64,000 nt of DNA from Flavobacteriales bacterium UBA1494 (GTDB lineage: Bacteria > Bacteroidota > Bacteroidia > Flavobacteriales_E > Vicingaceae). The translations under genes were made by a program, and so were the position numbers. Below the pieces are notes generated by a model. The model was not told the origin of the DNA and made no database searches. It worked only from the letters and a program-made list of their open reading frames with translations. This document shows positions 34,453-43,541 of the stretch, piece after piece; position 1 is the stretch's first letter; each line of letters opens with the position of its first letter. The DNA lies in assembly GCA_905182175.1 (NCBI GenBank), contig CAJJAT010000006.1:1-64000 (forward strand). Direction: 5' to 3'.

Positions 34453-35208
34453 CTACCATTTCATATTTGGATATGCTCTTTGCATGTATTGAAATTCAGC
34501 TAAGATAAAGCCCATATTTTCAGAATGCATGCCTGTTTTTGCTCCGTATTGAAAAACAGTATCTTCATGTATTGTCAGATTCGCTTCCGCTAAAACTTCT
34601 TTAACTGTTTCTAAGTAAGCAGACTTTAGCTTTTCTAAATCAGGTCCTACTCCAGTTTCTGCTGCCCACAATTCAGTATCCGTTGGTTTAAACAACTCCA
34701 TTGAATACCTCCACAATGTATTTACCGCTTCTTGCATTTTGGAATGACTTTCATCTGTTCCATCGCCAAGGCGTTTCATCCACGTTGATGAAAATTCAAC
34801 ATGATAATCAACCTCTTTAATTGATTTATTAGCAATCGCTACTAAGGTATCATTTTTACTTGATTGTAGTTCTCGCAAGACCAATTGGTGGTAAACATCA
34901 AAAAAGAACTGACGAACAATTACATGTGCAAAGTCCGTATTTGGTTGTTCTACCAAATATGTATTCCGATATTCATTCTCATAACGCAGCATTGCAGTAC
35001 TATCCTCAGTTGCGCCTTCACCTTTAATTTCGGCAGCGGCTTGAAAGTAGTTCCTTACTTGACCGAAAAGATCCAATGAAATATTAGTCAATGCAATGTC
35101 AGTCTCCAATTCAGGACCATGTCCACAGAGTTCTCCTAAGCGCTGGCCCAGAATCATTGAATTATCGCCAAGATGTAATAAGTAATCGTATAGTTTTTCT
35201 TGTAACAT
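34453..35208 (-). CDS. paaC: Phenylacetyl-CoA epoxidase structural subunit PaaC
   Basis: 251 residues, all-helical ferritin-like fold. 'YLLHLGDNSMILGQRLGELC' opens the protein as in known PaaC, and 'ALTNISLDLFGQVRNYFQAA', 'DFAHVIVRQFFFDVYHQLVL' and 'ANKSIKEVDYHVEFSSTWMK' follow in family order. The subunit keeps the fold of the catalytic subunit but holds no di-iron centre; it forms the heterodimer that shapes the PaaA active site. It lies between paaB (3 bases) and paaD, with almost no spacing. Confidence 0.95.
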   Translation of the reverse strand: MLQEKLYDYLLHLGDNSMILGQRLGELCGHGPELETDIALTNISLDLFGQVRNYFQAAAEIKGEGATEDSTAMLRYENEYRNTYLVEQPNTDFAHVIVRQFFFDVYHQLVLRELQSSKNDTLVAIANKSIKEVDYHVEFSSTWMKRLGDGTDESHSKMQEAVNTLWRYSMELFKPTDTELWAAETGVGPDLEKLKSAYLETVKEVLAEANLTIHEDTVFQYGAKTGMHSENMGFILAEFQYMQRAYPNMKW

Positions 35209-35211
35209 AAA

Positions 35212-35496
35212 TTACATGTGCTTTATTTCGTCAGGCAATTCGTAAAAAGTTGGATGGCGGTACACCTTATCGGCTGCCGGTTCAAACATTTCACCATTCT
35301 TGGCAGGGTTTGAAGCTGTAATTTCTTTTGATTCTACGACCCAAATACTTACACCTTCTTGTCTTCTGGTGTATACATCTCTAGCATTTTGAATTGCCAT
35401 TTCGGCATCCGCAGCATGTAAACTTCCACAATGACGGTGCTCTAAACCGTTTTTACTTCTGATAAAGATTTCCCAAATGGGCCATTCTTGATTCAT
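35212..35496 (-). CDS. paaB: Phenylacetyl-CoA epoxidase subunit PaaB
   Basis: 94 residues, the usual length. 'WEIFIRSKNGLEHRHCGSLH', 'ADAEMAIQNARDVYTRRQEG' and 'VWVVES'-type strand ('ISIWVVESKEI' region) are characteristic of this small subunit, which bridges PaaAC units into the larger complex. The C-terminus 'DKVYRHPTFYELPDEIKHM' is the conserved tail. A 92-base gap separates it from paaA; no independent promoter is evident. Confidence 0.95.
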   Translation of the reverse strand: MNQEWPIWEIFIRSKNGLEHRHCGSLHAADAEMAIQNARDVYTRRQEGVSIWVVESKEITASNPAKNGEMFEPAADKVYRHPTFYELPDEIKHM

Positions 35497-35588
35497 CTTT
35501 TTATTATTTTGGTTGGTTTACATTTCAACTTTACTTAGTTTACCAAACTTAGAAATGTCTAACTATGAGAAGTCGAATTCAACATTCA

Positions 35589-36542
35589 TTAAGCTGACTT
35601 CTTTGCTCTCTTTTCCGCTTGCTTGTTGGCATATGCTGTAGCAGCATCTCTTACCCAATCGCCATTATCCCAAGCAGTATTTCTATCTTTTAAACGCTTT
35701 TCATTCATCAAACCGTTTCCTTTCACAACATTCCAAAATTCCTCCCAATTAATTGGGCCGAAATCGTAATGTCCTGTTTCTTCATTCCATTTAATGTCTT
35801 TATCAGGCATCGTTAAGCCTAACAATTCTGCTTGAGGAACTGTTTGGTCAATAAATTGCTGACGCAGCTCATCGTTTGTTTTTTTCTTGATCTTCCACTT
35901 CATTGACTGCTCAGTATTCGGAGACTCTTCGTCTCGTGGACCGAACATCATCATGCTTGGCCACCACCATCTATTCAATGAGTCTTGTGCCATTTGCTTT
36001 TGAACAGCCGTTCCGTTGCAAAGTGACAACATAATCTCATATCCTTGTCTTTGGTGAAAACTTTCTTCTTTACAAATTCTCACCATCGCTCTAGCGTATG
36101 GTCCATAAGAAGTTTTGGTCAACATTACTTGATTGATGATGGCTGCACCATCAACTAACCAACCTACAGCACCCATATCTGCCCAAGAGACAGTTGGATA
36201 ATTGAAAATGCTTGAATATTTTGCTTTTCCCGAATTCAATTGCTCCATCAACTGATCCCTAGAAATACCTAAGGTTTCTGCTGCACTGTATAGATATAAA
36301 CCGTGACCTGCTTCATCTTGAACCTTTGCCAATAATGCAACCTTTCTTCTTAAGGAAGGAGCTCTTGTAATCCAATTTCCTTCAGGTAACATCCCAATTA
36401 TTTCAGAATGACCGTGTTGTGAAATCTGACGGATGTGAGTTTTTCTGTATTTCTCCGGCATCCAATCTTTCGCTTCGATACTGTCGCCTTGATCAATTCT
36501 GCTTTGAAACTGCTCTTCTAAACTTAATGTCTTATTTTCCAT
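35589..36542 (-). CDS. paaA: Phenylacetyl-CoA epoxidase catalytic subunit PaaA
   Basis: 317 residues of the bacterial multicomponent mono-oxygenase type. Di-iron ligands come from helices holding '[20 protein letters not shown]' (E-x-x-H) and '[18 protein letters not shown]' (E-x-x-H). '[20 protein letters not shown]' and '[20 protein letters not shown]' are signatures of PaaA. With PaaB, C and E it converts phenylacetyl-CoA to ring-1,2-epoxyphenylacetyl-CoA, the committed aerobic step. It lies 11 bases after paaE. Confidence 0.96.
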   Translation of the reverse strand: MENKTLSLEEQFQSRIDQGDSIEAKDWMPEKYRKTHIRQISQHGHSEIIGMLPEGNWITRAPSLRRKVALLAKVQDEAGHGLYLYSAAETLGISRDQLMEQLNSGKAKYSSIFNYPTVSWADMGAVGWLVDGAAIINQVMLTKTSYGPYARAMVRICKEESFHQRQGYEIMLSLCNGTAVQKQMAQDSLNRWWWPSMMMFGPRDEESPNTEQSMKWKIKKKTNDELRQQFIDQTVPQAELLGLTMPDKDIKWNEETGHYDFGPINWEEFWNVVKGNGLMNEKRLKDRNTAWDNGDWVRDAATAYANKQAEKRAKKSA

Positions 36543-36553
36543 AACTTAAATTT

Positions 36554-37621
36554 TTAACTGTCGAAATCGACAACAATTTTACTTGACTTTGGAACCGCTT
36601 GGCAAGTTAATATATATCCTTGTTCTACTTCATCTTTTTCCAACGCGTAGTTTACATTCATTGGTGCTATACCTTCAATAAGTTTAGCTTTGCAAGTGCA
36701 ACAAACTCCTCCTTTACAGGCAAAGGGTAAATCTGCATTGTTTCTCATTGCAGCGTCTAAAATGTTTTCTCCATTTTGGTTCATTTTAAACGATACTTGA
36801 ATTCCATTTGTTATAATCGAAACATCCGAAACGTCCTTATTGTTCACGTCCAACACCTTCTTTTTGGCAGTTTTTGTCGGCGTTCCAAATAATTCAAAGT
36901 GAACTTTAGATTCCTCAACTCCTTGCGCATACAAGAAGTCACGAATCATAAAAATCATTTCAATTGGCCCACAAAGAAAAAATTCATCAACTGATTTAAA
37001 GTCAATTATTTTTTCAGAAATTGTATGAAGTTTTTCTTCCGTAAAGCGCCCATTAAATAACGGCGCATCTCTCATTTCTTTCGTTAAGAAATGGTATAAT
37101 TCATAGCGACCTAAAAACTGATTTTTAAGCCCTTCAATCTCCTCTCGCAAAATCATAGTCTGCACAGATTGATTCAAATAAAACAAACTAAATTTAGAAT
37201 CAGGCTCTTGGTTTAAATGAGTTTTAATAATTGAGTTTATTGGAGTAATTCCACTACCTGCTGCAAATGCAACATATCTTTTTTTCTTTTCGGGGTTCAT
37301 CTCGGTAAAAAAACGGCCGTTCGGTGGCATTACTTCTATGGTATCCCCTACTTTCAAAACATCGTTCACAAAGGTTGAAAAGCGCCCATCTTCTATTTTT
37401 TTAACAGCCACCTGCCATTGATTATCAATTGGACTACTGCACAATGAATACGAACGACGTACTTCCTCTCCCTTAATGTTGGCCTTCAATGTAAGGTACT
37501 GACCTTGCTTGTAAGCAAAAGCTTCTTTTAGCTCATCTGAAATATCAAAGGTCACAACTGAACAATCAGGTGTTGTTTTAACTATATCGCTTATTTGAAT
37601 GGAGTGAAATTGTTGAGACAT
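36554..37621 (-). CDS. paaE: Phenylacetyl-CoA epoxidase reductase PaaE
   Basis: 355 residues from ATG 37,621 (MSQQFHSIQISDIVKTTPDC); the longer frame from 37,645 adds eight unlikely residues. The FAD domain has 'RRSYSLCSSP' (R-x-Y-S), the NAD domain has 'FAAGSGITPINSII' and ends 'FFLCGPIEMIFMIR', and the C-terminal plant-type 2Fe-2S domain has 'CKGGVCCTCKAKLIEG' plus a distal Cys ('ILTCQAV'). It passes electrons from NADPH to the PaaA di-iron site. Here it leads the operon (E-A-B-C-D) and not the end, as it does in the proteobacterial order. Confidence 0.95.
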   Translation of the reverse strand: MSQQFHSIQISDIVKTTPDCSVVTFDISDELKEAFAYKQGQYLTLKANIKGEEVRRSYSLCSSPIDNQWQVAVKKIEDGRFSTFVNDVLKVGDTIEVMPPNGRFFTEMNPEKKKRYVAFAAGSGITPINSIIKTHLNQEPDSKFSLFYLNQSVQTMILREEIEGLKNQFLGRYELYHFLTKEMRDAPLFNGRFTEEKLHTISEKIIDFKSVDEFFLCGPIEMIFMIRDFLYAQGVEESKVHFELFGTPTKTAKKKVLDVNNKDVSDVSIITNGIQVSFKMNQNGENILDAAMRNNADLPFACKGGVCCTCKAKLIEGIAPMNVNYALEKDEVEQGYILTCQAVPKSSKIVVDFDS

Positions 37622-37642
37622 ACCAAATTTTATGATTCTTAA

Positions 37643-37650
37643 CAAAGTTA
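37643..37650 (-). promoter_or_regulatory. -7 promoter box of the paa operon
   Basis: On the minus strand the sequence reads TAACTTTG, a perfect TAnnTTTG box, 21 bases before the paaE start codon. No TetR/PaaR-type dyad is obvious near it. Confidence 0.65.
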
Positions 37651-37697
37651 AATAAAGATGTTCTTAAAAAACTACTATTCAGCAATTTTGATAGATT

Positions 37698-38381
37698 CTA
37701 TATTGTAGCCTCTCCATTTAGATCAGTCGTTAGGTAAGAGGTCATTACCTTAAAAAATGGTTGAATGGCCTTATATACATCTATCACTTTTTCTTCAAAA
37801 TGGTCTGCTAAGACTTCTTCATCTGTGAATGACTTAACAACATAAAAACTTTTGTACCTCAGCAAATCAATATTGGGGTCGTCTTTTTCAAAACCCCTAG
37901 GAGCGGTTTTTAATTGCGCACCTAATATTTTGCCGAAAGTGCTTTTAAATTCCTTGTCATTTAGTATTTCTCTCAAAGGAGATGCATCCATTTCAATTTG
38001 CTTTCTAATCAGGTTTAAATCCTCCGCATTTGGCTGATAAAACCCTCCGCCAACAATAGAATTTCCCGGCTGAATGCTAAAATAATATCCTCCCCGCTTA
38101 TCTGCACCTTGCCTCGAAAAGGAACCACTCCTATTTATTTTGTAAGGAACTTTATTTTTTGAAAAACGAACGTCGCGATAAATCCGATACAAGCTTTTCT
38201 TTCCACTTGGCGTTGCAATAGTATCAAATTCATTAAGCCTTTGAATCAAACCTTTGCAAAAAGTGTGCATTTCATTGTGCGATTTTTCATAAAATGGCTT
38301 ATTTTCCGTAAACCAATCTCGGTTGTTATTTTGTGCTAAATCAGACAAGAAATTAAATGTAAAATTTGTTATTTGCGCCAT
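37698..38381 (-). CDS. DUF2461 family protein
   Basis: 227 residues from ATG 38,381. 'FLSDLAQNNNRDWFTENKPF' near the start, 'RIYRDVRFSKNKVPYKINRS' and 'GGYYFSIQPGNSIVGGGFYQ' are the hallmarks of the DUF2461/TIGR02453 family, found widely in bacteria and fungi and without known biochemical function. The protein is cytoplasmic, mixed alpha/beta and full length. It is upstream of paaE on the same strand with a 76-base gap that holds the paa promoter, so it is likely a separate transcription unit. Confidence 0.88.
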   Translation of the reverse strand: MAQITNFTFNFLSDLAQNNNRDWFTENKPFYEKSHNEMHTFCKGLIQRLNEFDTIATPSGKKSLYRIYRDVRFSKNKVPYKINRSGSFSRQGADKRGGYYFSIQPGNSIVGGGFYQPNAEDLNLIRKQIEMDASPLREILNDKEFKSTFGKILGAQLKTAPRGFEKDDPNIDLLRYKSFYVVKSFTDEEVLADHFEEKVIDVYKAIQPFFKVMTSYLTTDLNGEATI

Positions 38382-38547
38382 AAATAGGTTCTGTTTTGAC
38401 TGTTGAAAATAATACATTTAAGCGAAGTAAATCTTGAATAACTCGCGATATGTTCAATTGCTAAAATTAGGTATCAATTCCAACAATTATATCCGAAATC
38501 TTCGTGAATTAACAAATATAACAGTTCCACTTGGGGGTAAGCATTCT

Positions 38548-39021
38548 AATCTTTTGGAATTCCACTTTCGAATACCAGAGGACATTGCAGTTGAGTTCAG
38601 AACGGAAAAGACAGAATAATCGTAGCAATTTTCAACAATCAAGTAAAAAAATCATCCTACAATAATGCCTTCACTCAAAGGACCTTTTATTATGCTCAAT
38701 GAACAACTTGTACAGCAATTAAACATTGAAGAAGGAAATCTGGTTAATCTTCATATTGAAAAGGACAATTCAGAGTTCGGTAAACCAATTTGTGAAGAAT
38801 TTGAAGCAATAAATTTAGGACACAAGTCAGTTTTTGAACACTTTAAACGCTTTACTCCTAGCAAACAGCAAACTTATTTCACTTGCTAAATAAAATCAAA
38901 AACACAGACCTAAAGATGATCTGTTCCATAACTATTACGCTTCATTTATCATGCAAAAGGCAAGTTGGAGTTTAAACAATTCACTCAAAGAATTAAAGAG
39001 TTTAACAAAAAGAAAAATTAA
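38548..39021 (+). pseudogene. YdeI/OmpD-associated (DUF1905) protein remnant
   Basis: Pieces in different frames line up in family order: 'LLEFHFRIPEDIAVEF', then 'NGKDRIIVAIFNN' in a second frame, 'MPSLKGPFIMLNEQLVQQLN' with 'EEFEAINLGHKSVFEHFKRF' in a third (open 38,665-38,889), and finally 'KGKLEFKQFTQRIKEFNKKK' ending at 39,021. At least three shifts are needed, so the gene is dead. The intact middle piece alone lacks both ends of the fold. The family includes proteins linked to bacteriocin protection. Confidence 0.7.
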
Positions 39022-39780
39022 CTGAATGCTTTTACGGCGTGATGAGGTTTTCCTATTTTTTAATGCACCCACTATTTCATTGTTTTCTTGTTAAAAAGAG
39101 GGGGAATAGTAGATTCAACTCTCGAAAAGATGTTCAACTTGAAGGACGCATATTCCGAAACTTTTTATTTTACAATTTATAATTATGACGTTGCAGGTGA
39201 AAAGTATCTAAATACTTCTGCATTCAAGGGGGTATTCGAACTGATGCTTAATTATAGAATGCAATATGTGTCAATTACTGAATAAAATGATAGTGCAGGC
39301 GGATATTCATACCTAACTATCTTGTTACTCATTAAACTGAGAACGAGCTGATAAAATTTCAGCAAGATGATAATGCCGGCAGCTTTTCTTATTCAACCGA
39401 TTTAAACTTGTAAGGTTATTATGGCAGAGGTTCCCTGTTTTAGCAAAACTGATAGTTGAACCTAGAGATCCTCGACGTTAGCCAAATTTAATTCGTTGCA
39501 GCTACCATCCATATTTTGTATCCATAATAAAGTATAACAAAAACCATAGACCTGCATTTCAAGCACTATTCTTAACAAATTCAGCCATTAACCTCAAGAA
39601 CGGTGGGCGCCCAATCATATTTTTTAATTAATAAATTTGTAATTTCATTTTCATCCGAACATTACCTTAATTTTTGTCGTTTAATCTTTTGAATGTTAAA
39701 TTAAAGTTACTAAATAGATGTACCTACATATATTCTTAAAAATAATTCTATTTTTGAACATCATTAATAAATTAACGAAA
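39022..39780. other. Gene-free spacer
   Basis: A frame at 39,088-39,285 gives 'MLKRGGIVDSTLEKMFNLKD' and 45 more residues without recognisable features; I do not support it. Otherwise AT-rich sequence with no clear promoter box, repeat or RNA before the YceI gene. Confidence 0.45.
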
Positions 39781-39781
39781 C

Positions 39782-40423
39782 ATGAAAAAATTACTAAAAC
39801 CAGCTTTAGGTTTAGCATTAGTGGCAACTATTGTAGCTTGCGGTGCACCAGCTGACAAAGCAAACGATACTGCATCAGATTCAACTGATGCAACAACTGA
39901 AAAAGTTGAGGAGATAACAGAAAAAACTGTTGCTGTCAAACTTGATGAAAGCAATGTATTGTGGACAGGTCAAATTCTAGGTGGATTGAAGTCTCACAAT
40001 GGAACATTGAAAATTGCTGATGGTAGTTTAGATATGAGCGGAACTGCAATTGTAGGTGGTAAATTCACAATTGATATGAAATCAATTAACCCTACTGATT
40101 CTAACTATACTGCAGACCAAACTGCTGCCGATCTTGTTGGTCATTTATCAACAGGGGATTTCTTTTTGGTAGATTCTTTTCCAACTGCATCTTTCGTAAT
40201 TAGATCTGCAGACATGACAGCTAAAACACTTACTGGAGATTTAACAGTAAGAGGAACTACAAAAGAAGAAACGATTAAAGATTTGAATGTGGATTTAACG
40301 GACGGTTCTGCAATCGGTTCTTTAACTTTTAACAGACAAGATTATGGCGTAACATTCGATACAGGTGCTAAAGACTTTGTCTTATCTGACGATATTGAGT
40401 TGACAATAAAATTGAAAATGTAG
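39782..40423 (+). CDS. YceI-family lipoprotein
   Basis: 213 residues. The signal ends in a lipobox (ATIVAC, Cys20), followed by an acidic Ser/Thr/Asp linker (about 21-50) and a YceI domain (about 55-213). 'VLWTGQILGGLKSHNGTLKI', 'TIDMKSINPTDSNY', 'HLSTGDFFLVDSFPTASF' and 'LTVRGTTKEETI' follow the family's lipocalin-like strand order. YceI proteins bind polyisoprenoid-type lipids in the periplasm and are often stress-induced. Lipid anchoring of YceI is common in Bacteroidota. It is a single-gene unit with a strong terminator after it. Confidence 0.9.
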   Translation: MKKLLKPALGLALVATIVACGAPADKANDTASDSTDATTEKVEEITEKTVAVKLDESNVLWTGQILGGLKSHNGTLKIADGSLDMSGTAIVGGKFTIDMKSINPTDSNYTADQTAADLVGHLSTGDFFLVDSFPTASFVIRSADMTAKTLTGDLTVRGTTKEETIKDLNVDLTDGSAIGSLTFNRQDYGVTFDTGAKDFVLSDDIELTIKLKM

Positions 40424-40440
40424 TAGAACTATATCTCAAT

Positions 40441-40477
40441 AAAAAAAGCCTTGCAACTGAGCTGCAAGGCTTTTTTT
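40441..40477 (+). terminator. Rho-independent terminator of the yceI-like gene
   Basis: A perfect 15-bp stem: A7-GCCTTGCA (40,441-40,455) pairs with TGCAAGGC-T7 (40,463-40,477) around a 7-base loop. Confidence 0.95.
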
Positions 40478-40544
40478 GTTTTTAACCGCTTATAACCGAA
40501 CAATTAAATTGTAGCAACCGTTTTAAAAAATACTGAGCAGTAAC

Positions 40545-41263
40545 TTATTTTGATAAATAATAACTCAATCCTAGTAGGAATAAACTTTCTGACCTTGATC
40601 CTAATTCGTCAATTCTTATTTCTAGCAGCACTTCGCCCTTGTTGGTGTTTCTGAATAAAAAACCGAATTGAAAGGCCAACCTTAATTCTGGAGTGTACTT
40701 GCTGTCTTGAAATTTAACTAAGTATTCTGCTAAAACCGCAAAGTAGTGCTCTCCCGGATCTGTTCTAAAACCACTTCGAGGCAACTCGGCTCCTACGCTA
40801 TACCGGTAACGGAATTCTGTTGCCTTAGCAGAAAATGTTTGATCGAACCTTACCCTGTGAACAATTTTAACCCGAGTTAAAGTTTGTTGAACATACCCTA
40901 TCTGTTGGTACAAGCGTTGTTCTGATGTGCGGCTTACAAATACAAATCGATACATGCCACCAACAGCAGTCGTAAATGAAGAATTTAGCTTTCGCTGGAG
41001 TCCAGTAGTGAAGTCTGTTCTCGCTCTTACTTTTTCCGTAAAAAAGATAGGTCCTTAAAAATGAAAGGGATCCGTTGCTCAATGCTTGATTTCAGATGGT
41101 AACGATTCGAAATTTTTAAAGAATGGTTGAGCATTAAAACATCGCTAGATAGGTTATCTTGCTTTTTTCCTTGCGCAATTGCCACTACAGTGGAACAAAT
41201 TAATAGCGCTAATAAATTGGCAGCTTTTTCAAAATAATAAATTATCAGTATTCTGTTCAGCAT
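40545..41263 (-). pseudogene. DUF2490-like outer-membrane protein, one frameshift
   Basis: The N-terminal frame starts at ATG 41,263 with a signal-like segment ('KAANLLALLICSTVVAIAQG') and runs to 'HLKSSIEQRIPFIFKD'. It then shifts at an A6 run (41,040-41,045 on the plus strand) into 'KVRARTDFTTGLQRKLNSSF' and continues to 40,545 ('RVKIVHRVRFDQTFSAKATE' and 'FRYRYSVGAELP'). Joined, it is about 238 residues with the alternating strands and 'HRVRFDQ..FRYRY' pattern of DUF2490 barrels. A single-base indel in a homopolymer could be a sequencing error, but the partner gene just upstream is broken too. Confidence 0.65.
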
Positions 41264-41805
41264 TCATTAAACGCTCTACAAAATCGCCATCCAAGGAAAA
41301 GATGTATTCAAAAGAATGAATCTCTTTGTCCTTTATTCCATACACCACCATTTCGAATAACTGAGAAATAAAGCGAAAGTTTGCCTCTCCTGTTTTGTAA
41401 TAATTTAAAATCTCCTCCTTATCTCCTGAATAATGATGCTATATCTTTTTGATTCTATATCGATCAAAATCATTTGATAATGTTGATTTTATCTTTAAAG
41501 CAACAGCTTTTTCGAGATCCGAAACAAGCACTTGTTCCTCCACGTCTTCAAAAGCCCCTTTCCTATTGAACTCAATACTAATTCGCCTTTTATTCACCTT
41601 TAGCTTCACTTCTAATTTATTGCCGAGGTTGCTGCGCTCCATCCATCATCCATTTTCCTTTTGCATTTGGGAATAATTCGCAAACATAATCTTTGGCTAC
41701 ATTGGTCACCTGATTTTCCGTAAAGGGCCGCTCTATCTCAACCTTTTGCTGAGCAAATAAATAAAAAGTAGCTAAAAGCAGCAGAAATGTAAGATAATAC
41801 TTCAT
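41229..41805 (-). pseudogene. Exported PepSY-like protein, frameshift and in-frame TAG
   Basis: From ATG 41,805 the frame gives a signal peptide (MKYYLTFLLLLATFYLFAQ) and 'ENQVTNVAKDYVCELFPNAK', then shifts near 41,625 (ATGATGGATGG repeat) into 'NLGNKLEVKLKVNKRRISIE'. It meets TAG at 41,439-41,441 and continues in the same frame ('HHYSGDKEEILNYYKTGEAN', 'MVVYGIKDKEIHSFEYIFSL') to a TGA at 41,229. The total is about 192 residues with a PepSY/beta-lactamase-inhibitor-like alpha/beta pattern. The last 35 bases overlap the start of the DUF2490-like gene, so the two formed an operon before both were damaged. Confidence 0.65.
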
Positions 41806-41914
41806 AGTTTAAAGTTAATTCTTCTATTAACGAAGGATAAAGATTACTTTTATTTTTTTATTATAAATAAGGATCGACGGACAAAAATGTTGGTTCTATT
41901 TCCAAAACCTTCAT

Positions 41915-43252
41915 ATGAAATTTAAAGACTTCGATTTTACCGAAGAAATGCTACAAGGCTTAGATGCTATGCGTTTCGAAGAACCAACTCCAGTTCAAGA
42001 ACAAGCTATTCCTATTATTCAAAAAGGCAACGACGTAATCGCTGTAGCTCAAACAGGAACAGGGAAAACAGCTGCTTTCTTGTTACCAATTTTAAACAAA
42101 ATTCAACGTTCGGGTGGAGGAAAACTGAATACCCTAATCCTCGCTCCAACTAGAGAGTTGGCCATGCAAATTGACCAGCAAATGGAAGGATTTTCCTATT
42201 TTACGGGAACGTCTTCTATTGCTATTTATGGCGGTGGCACAGGTTCCTCTTTTGATGCTGAACGTACAGCCTTAACGCAAGGAGCAGATTTAATTGTTGC
42301 TACTCCTGGTCGTTTGTTATCGCATTTAAATTTGAAATACGTAAAAATTGACCAACTAGAGCACTTCATTTTAGATGAAGCAGATCGAATGATGGATATG
42401 GGATTTTCTGATGATATTCAAAAAATATCTGAATACCTGCCAAAAAAGAGACAGACAATTATGTTTTCTGCGACCATGCCTCCTAAAATTCGAAAGTTGG
42501 CTAAAGCAATTATGAATGATCCTCAAGAAGTTAACATCGCTATTTCCATCACTGCTGAAGGCATCACTCAACTTGCTTACAACACACATGACAACCAAAA
42601 AATCCCCCTATTAAAGCACCTTTTAAAAGGAAAACAAGATTTAAGTAGCATTATCATTTTCACTTCTCGAAAGTCGAATGTAAAAGACATTGTACGAGAT
42701 TTGAAAAAACTGGGATTAGATGCTGCAGGAATTTCCTCAGACCTAAGCCAAGACGAGCGAGAAGAAGTATTGAGAATGTTCCGCAACAAAAGACTTAGAA
42801 TTCTAGTAGGAACGGATATCATTTCTCGTGGAATTGACATTGATTCCATTGACATGGTCATCAACTATGACGTACCAAATGATCCGGAAGATTATGTTCA
42901 CAGAGTTGGACGAACTGCTCGGGCAAAATCTACAGGAACTGCATTAACTTTTATTGATGGAAGAGGCCAACAAGACTTTCAGAAAATTGAAGAGTTAATT
43001 AAGAAAGAAGTTGAAAAATTGCCGAACCCCGAAGATATAGGTCCAGGTCCTGAATACAAACCAGGAAGTGGAAGCGCAAGAAATGGCGGTGGAGATAAAA
43101 GATCATTCCAGAAAAAGAAACCTTTTAATAACAAAAAATCTAGTAGCAGCGATGGTTCTAAAAGCAACGGATCTTCACCTAAAAGTGAAGTAAAAAAGAA
43201 ATTTTACCCGAAGCGACCTCCAACCCAAACAGGACATTTAAGCAACAAATAA
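41915..43252 (+). CDS. DEAD-box RNA helicase, RhlE-like
   Basis: 445 residues. All core motifs are present: F and Q-motif ('FEEPTPVQEQAIP'), I 'AQTGTGKT', Ia 'PTRELA', II 'DEAD', III 'SAT', IV 'IIFTSRK', V 'GTDIISRGID' and VI 'HRVGRTARA'. The C-terminal tail (about 370-445) is rich in Lys, Ser, Gly and Asn and disordered, as in RhlE/CshA-type helicases that act in ribosome assembly and mRNA turnover at low temperature. Bacteroidota carry several paralogues, so I give no finer symbol. No promoter box is obvious in the 110 bases upstream. Confidence 0.93.
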   Translation: MKFKDFDFTEEMLQGLDAMRFEEPTPVQEQAIPIIQKGNDVIAVAQTGTGKTAAFLLPILNKIQRSGGGKLNTLILAPTRELAMQIDQQMEGFSYFTGTSSIAIYGGGTGSSFDAERTALTQGADLIVATPGRLLSHLNLKYVKIDQLEHFILDEADRMMDMGFSDDIQKISEYLPKKRQTIMFSATMPPKIRKLAKAIMNDPQEVNIAISITAEGITQLAYNTHDNQKIPLLKHLLKGKQDLSSIIIFTSRKSNVKDIVRDLKKLGLDAAGISSDLSQDEREEVLRMFRNKRLRILVGTDIISRGIDIDSIDMVINYDVPNDPEDYVHRVGRTARAKSTGTALTFIDGRGQQDFQKIEELIKKEVEKLPNPEDIGPGPEYKPGSGSARNGGGDKRSFQKKKPFNNKKSSSSDGSKSNGSSPKSEVKKKFYPKRPPTQTGHLSNK

Positions 43253-43433
43253 TTACGATAAGTCCAGGTGAAGAATTACCAATTACAAATCCCTTAAATA
43301 CACCCAACGTTGAGATTTAAGGACTTTGTAATTCATTAAAATAATAGATCCTATTCTTCGTAATTCAAAATTTTGTCTACTTCGACTACTCTCATTGTGA
43401 CAAAAACTAACCCTTTAACTGTAAACTTTGCCC

Positions 43434-43533
43434 AGTGTAAACTTTGCCGCTCAGTATGACAAAAATGGACAAAAAATTATGCTGAATTTGTTGAAGTACT
43501 AAGTGTAAACTTTGCCGCTCTGTATGACAAAAA
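43434..43533. repeat. 32-bp direct repeats with a worn REP arm between
   Basis: The 32-base segments 43,434-43,465 and 43,502-43,533 differ at one position; both contain AGTGTAAACTTTGCCGCTC. A third partial copy (GTAAACTTTGCC) is at 43,421-43,432. Between the full copies, GCTGAATTTGTTGAAGTAC (about 43,480-43,498) matches the right arm of the REP-like hairpin at 4275-4296 with a few changes. This lies between convergent genes. Confidence 0.75.
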
Positions 43534-43541
43534 CTGAACAT

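Noticed and set aside
39088-39285. Possible 65-residue gene
   Set aside because: No signal, motif, promoter or coding partner; AT-rich chance frame.
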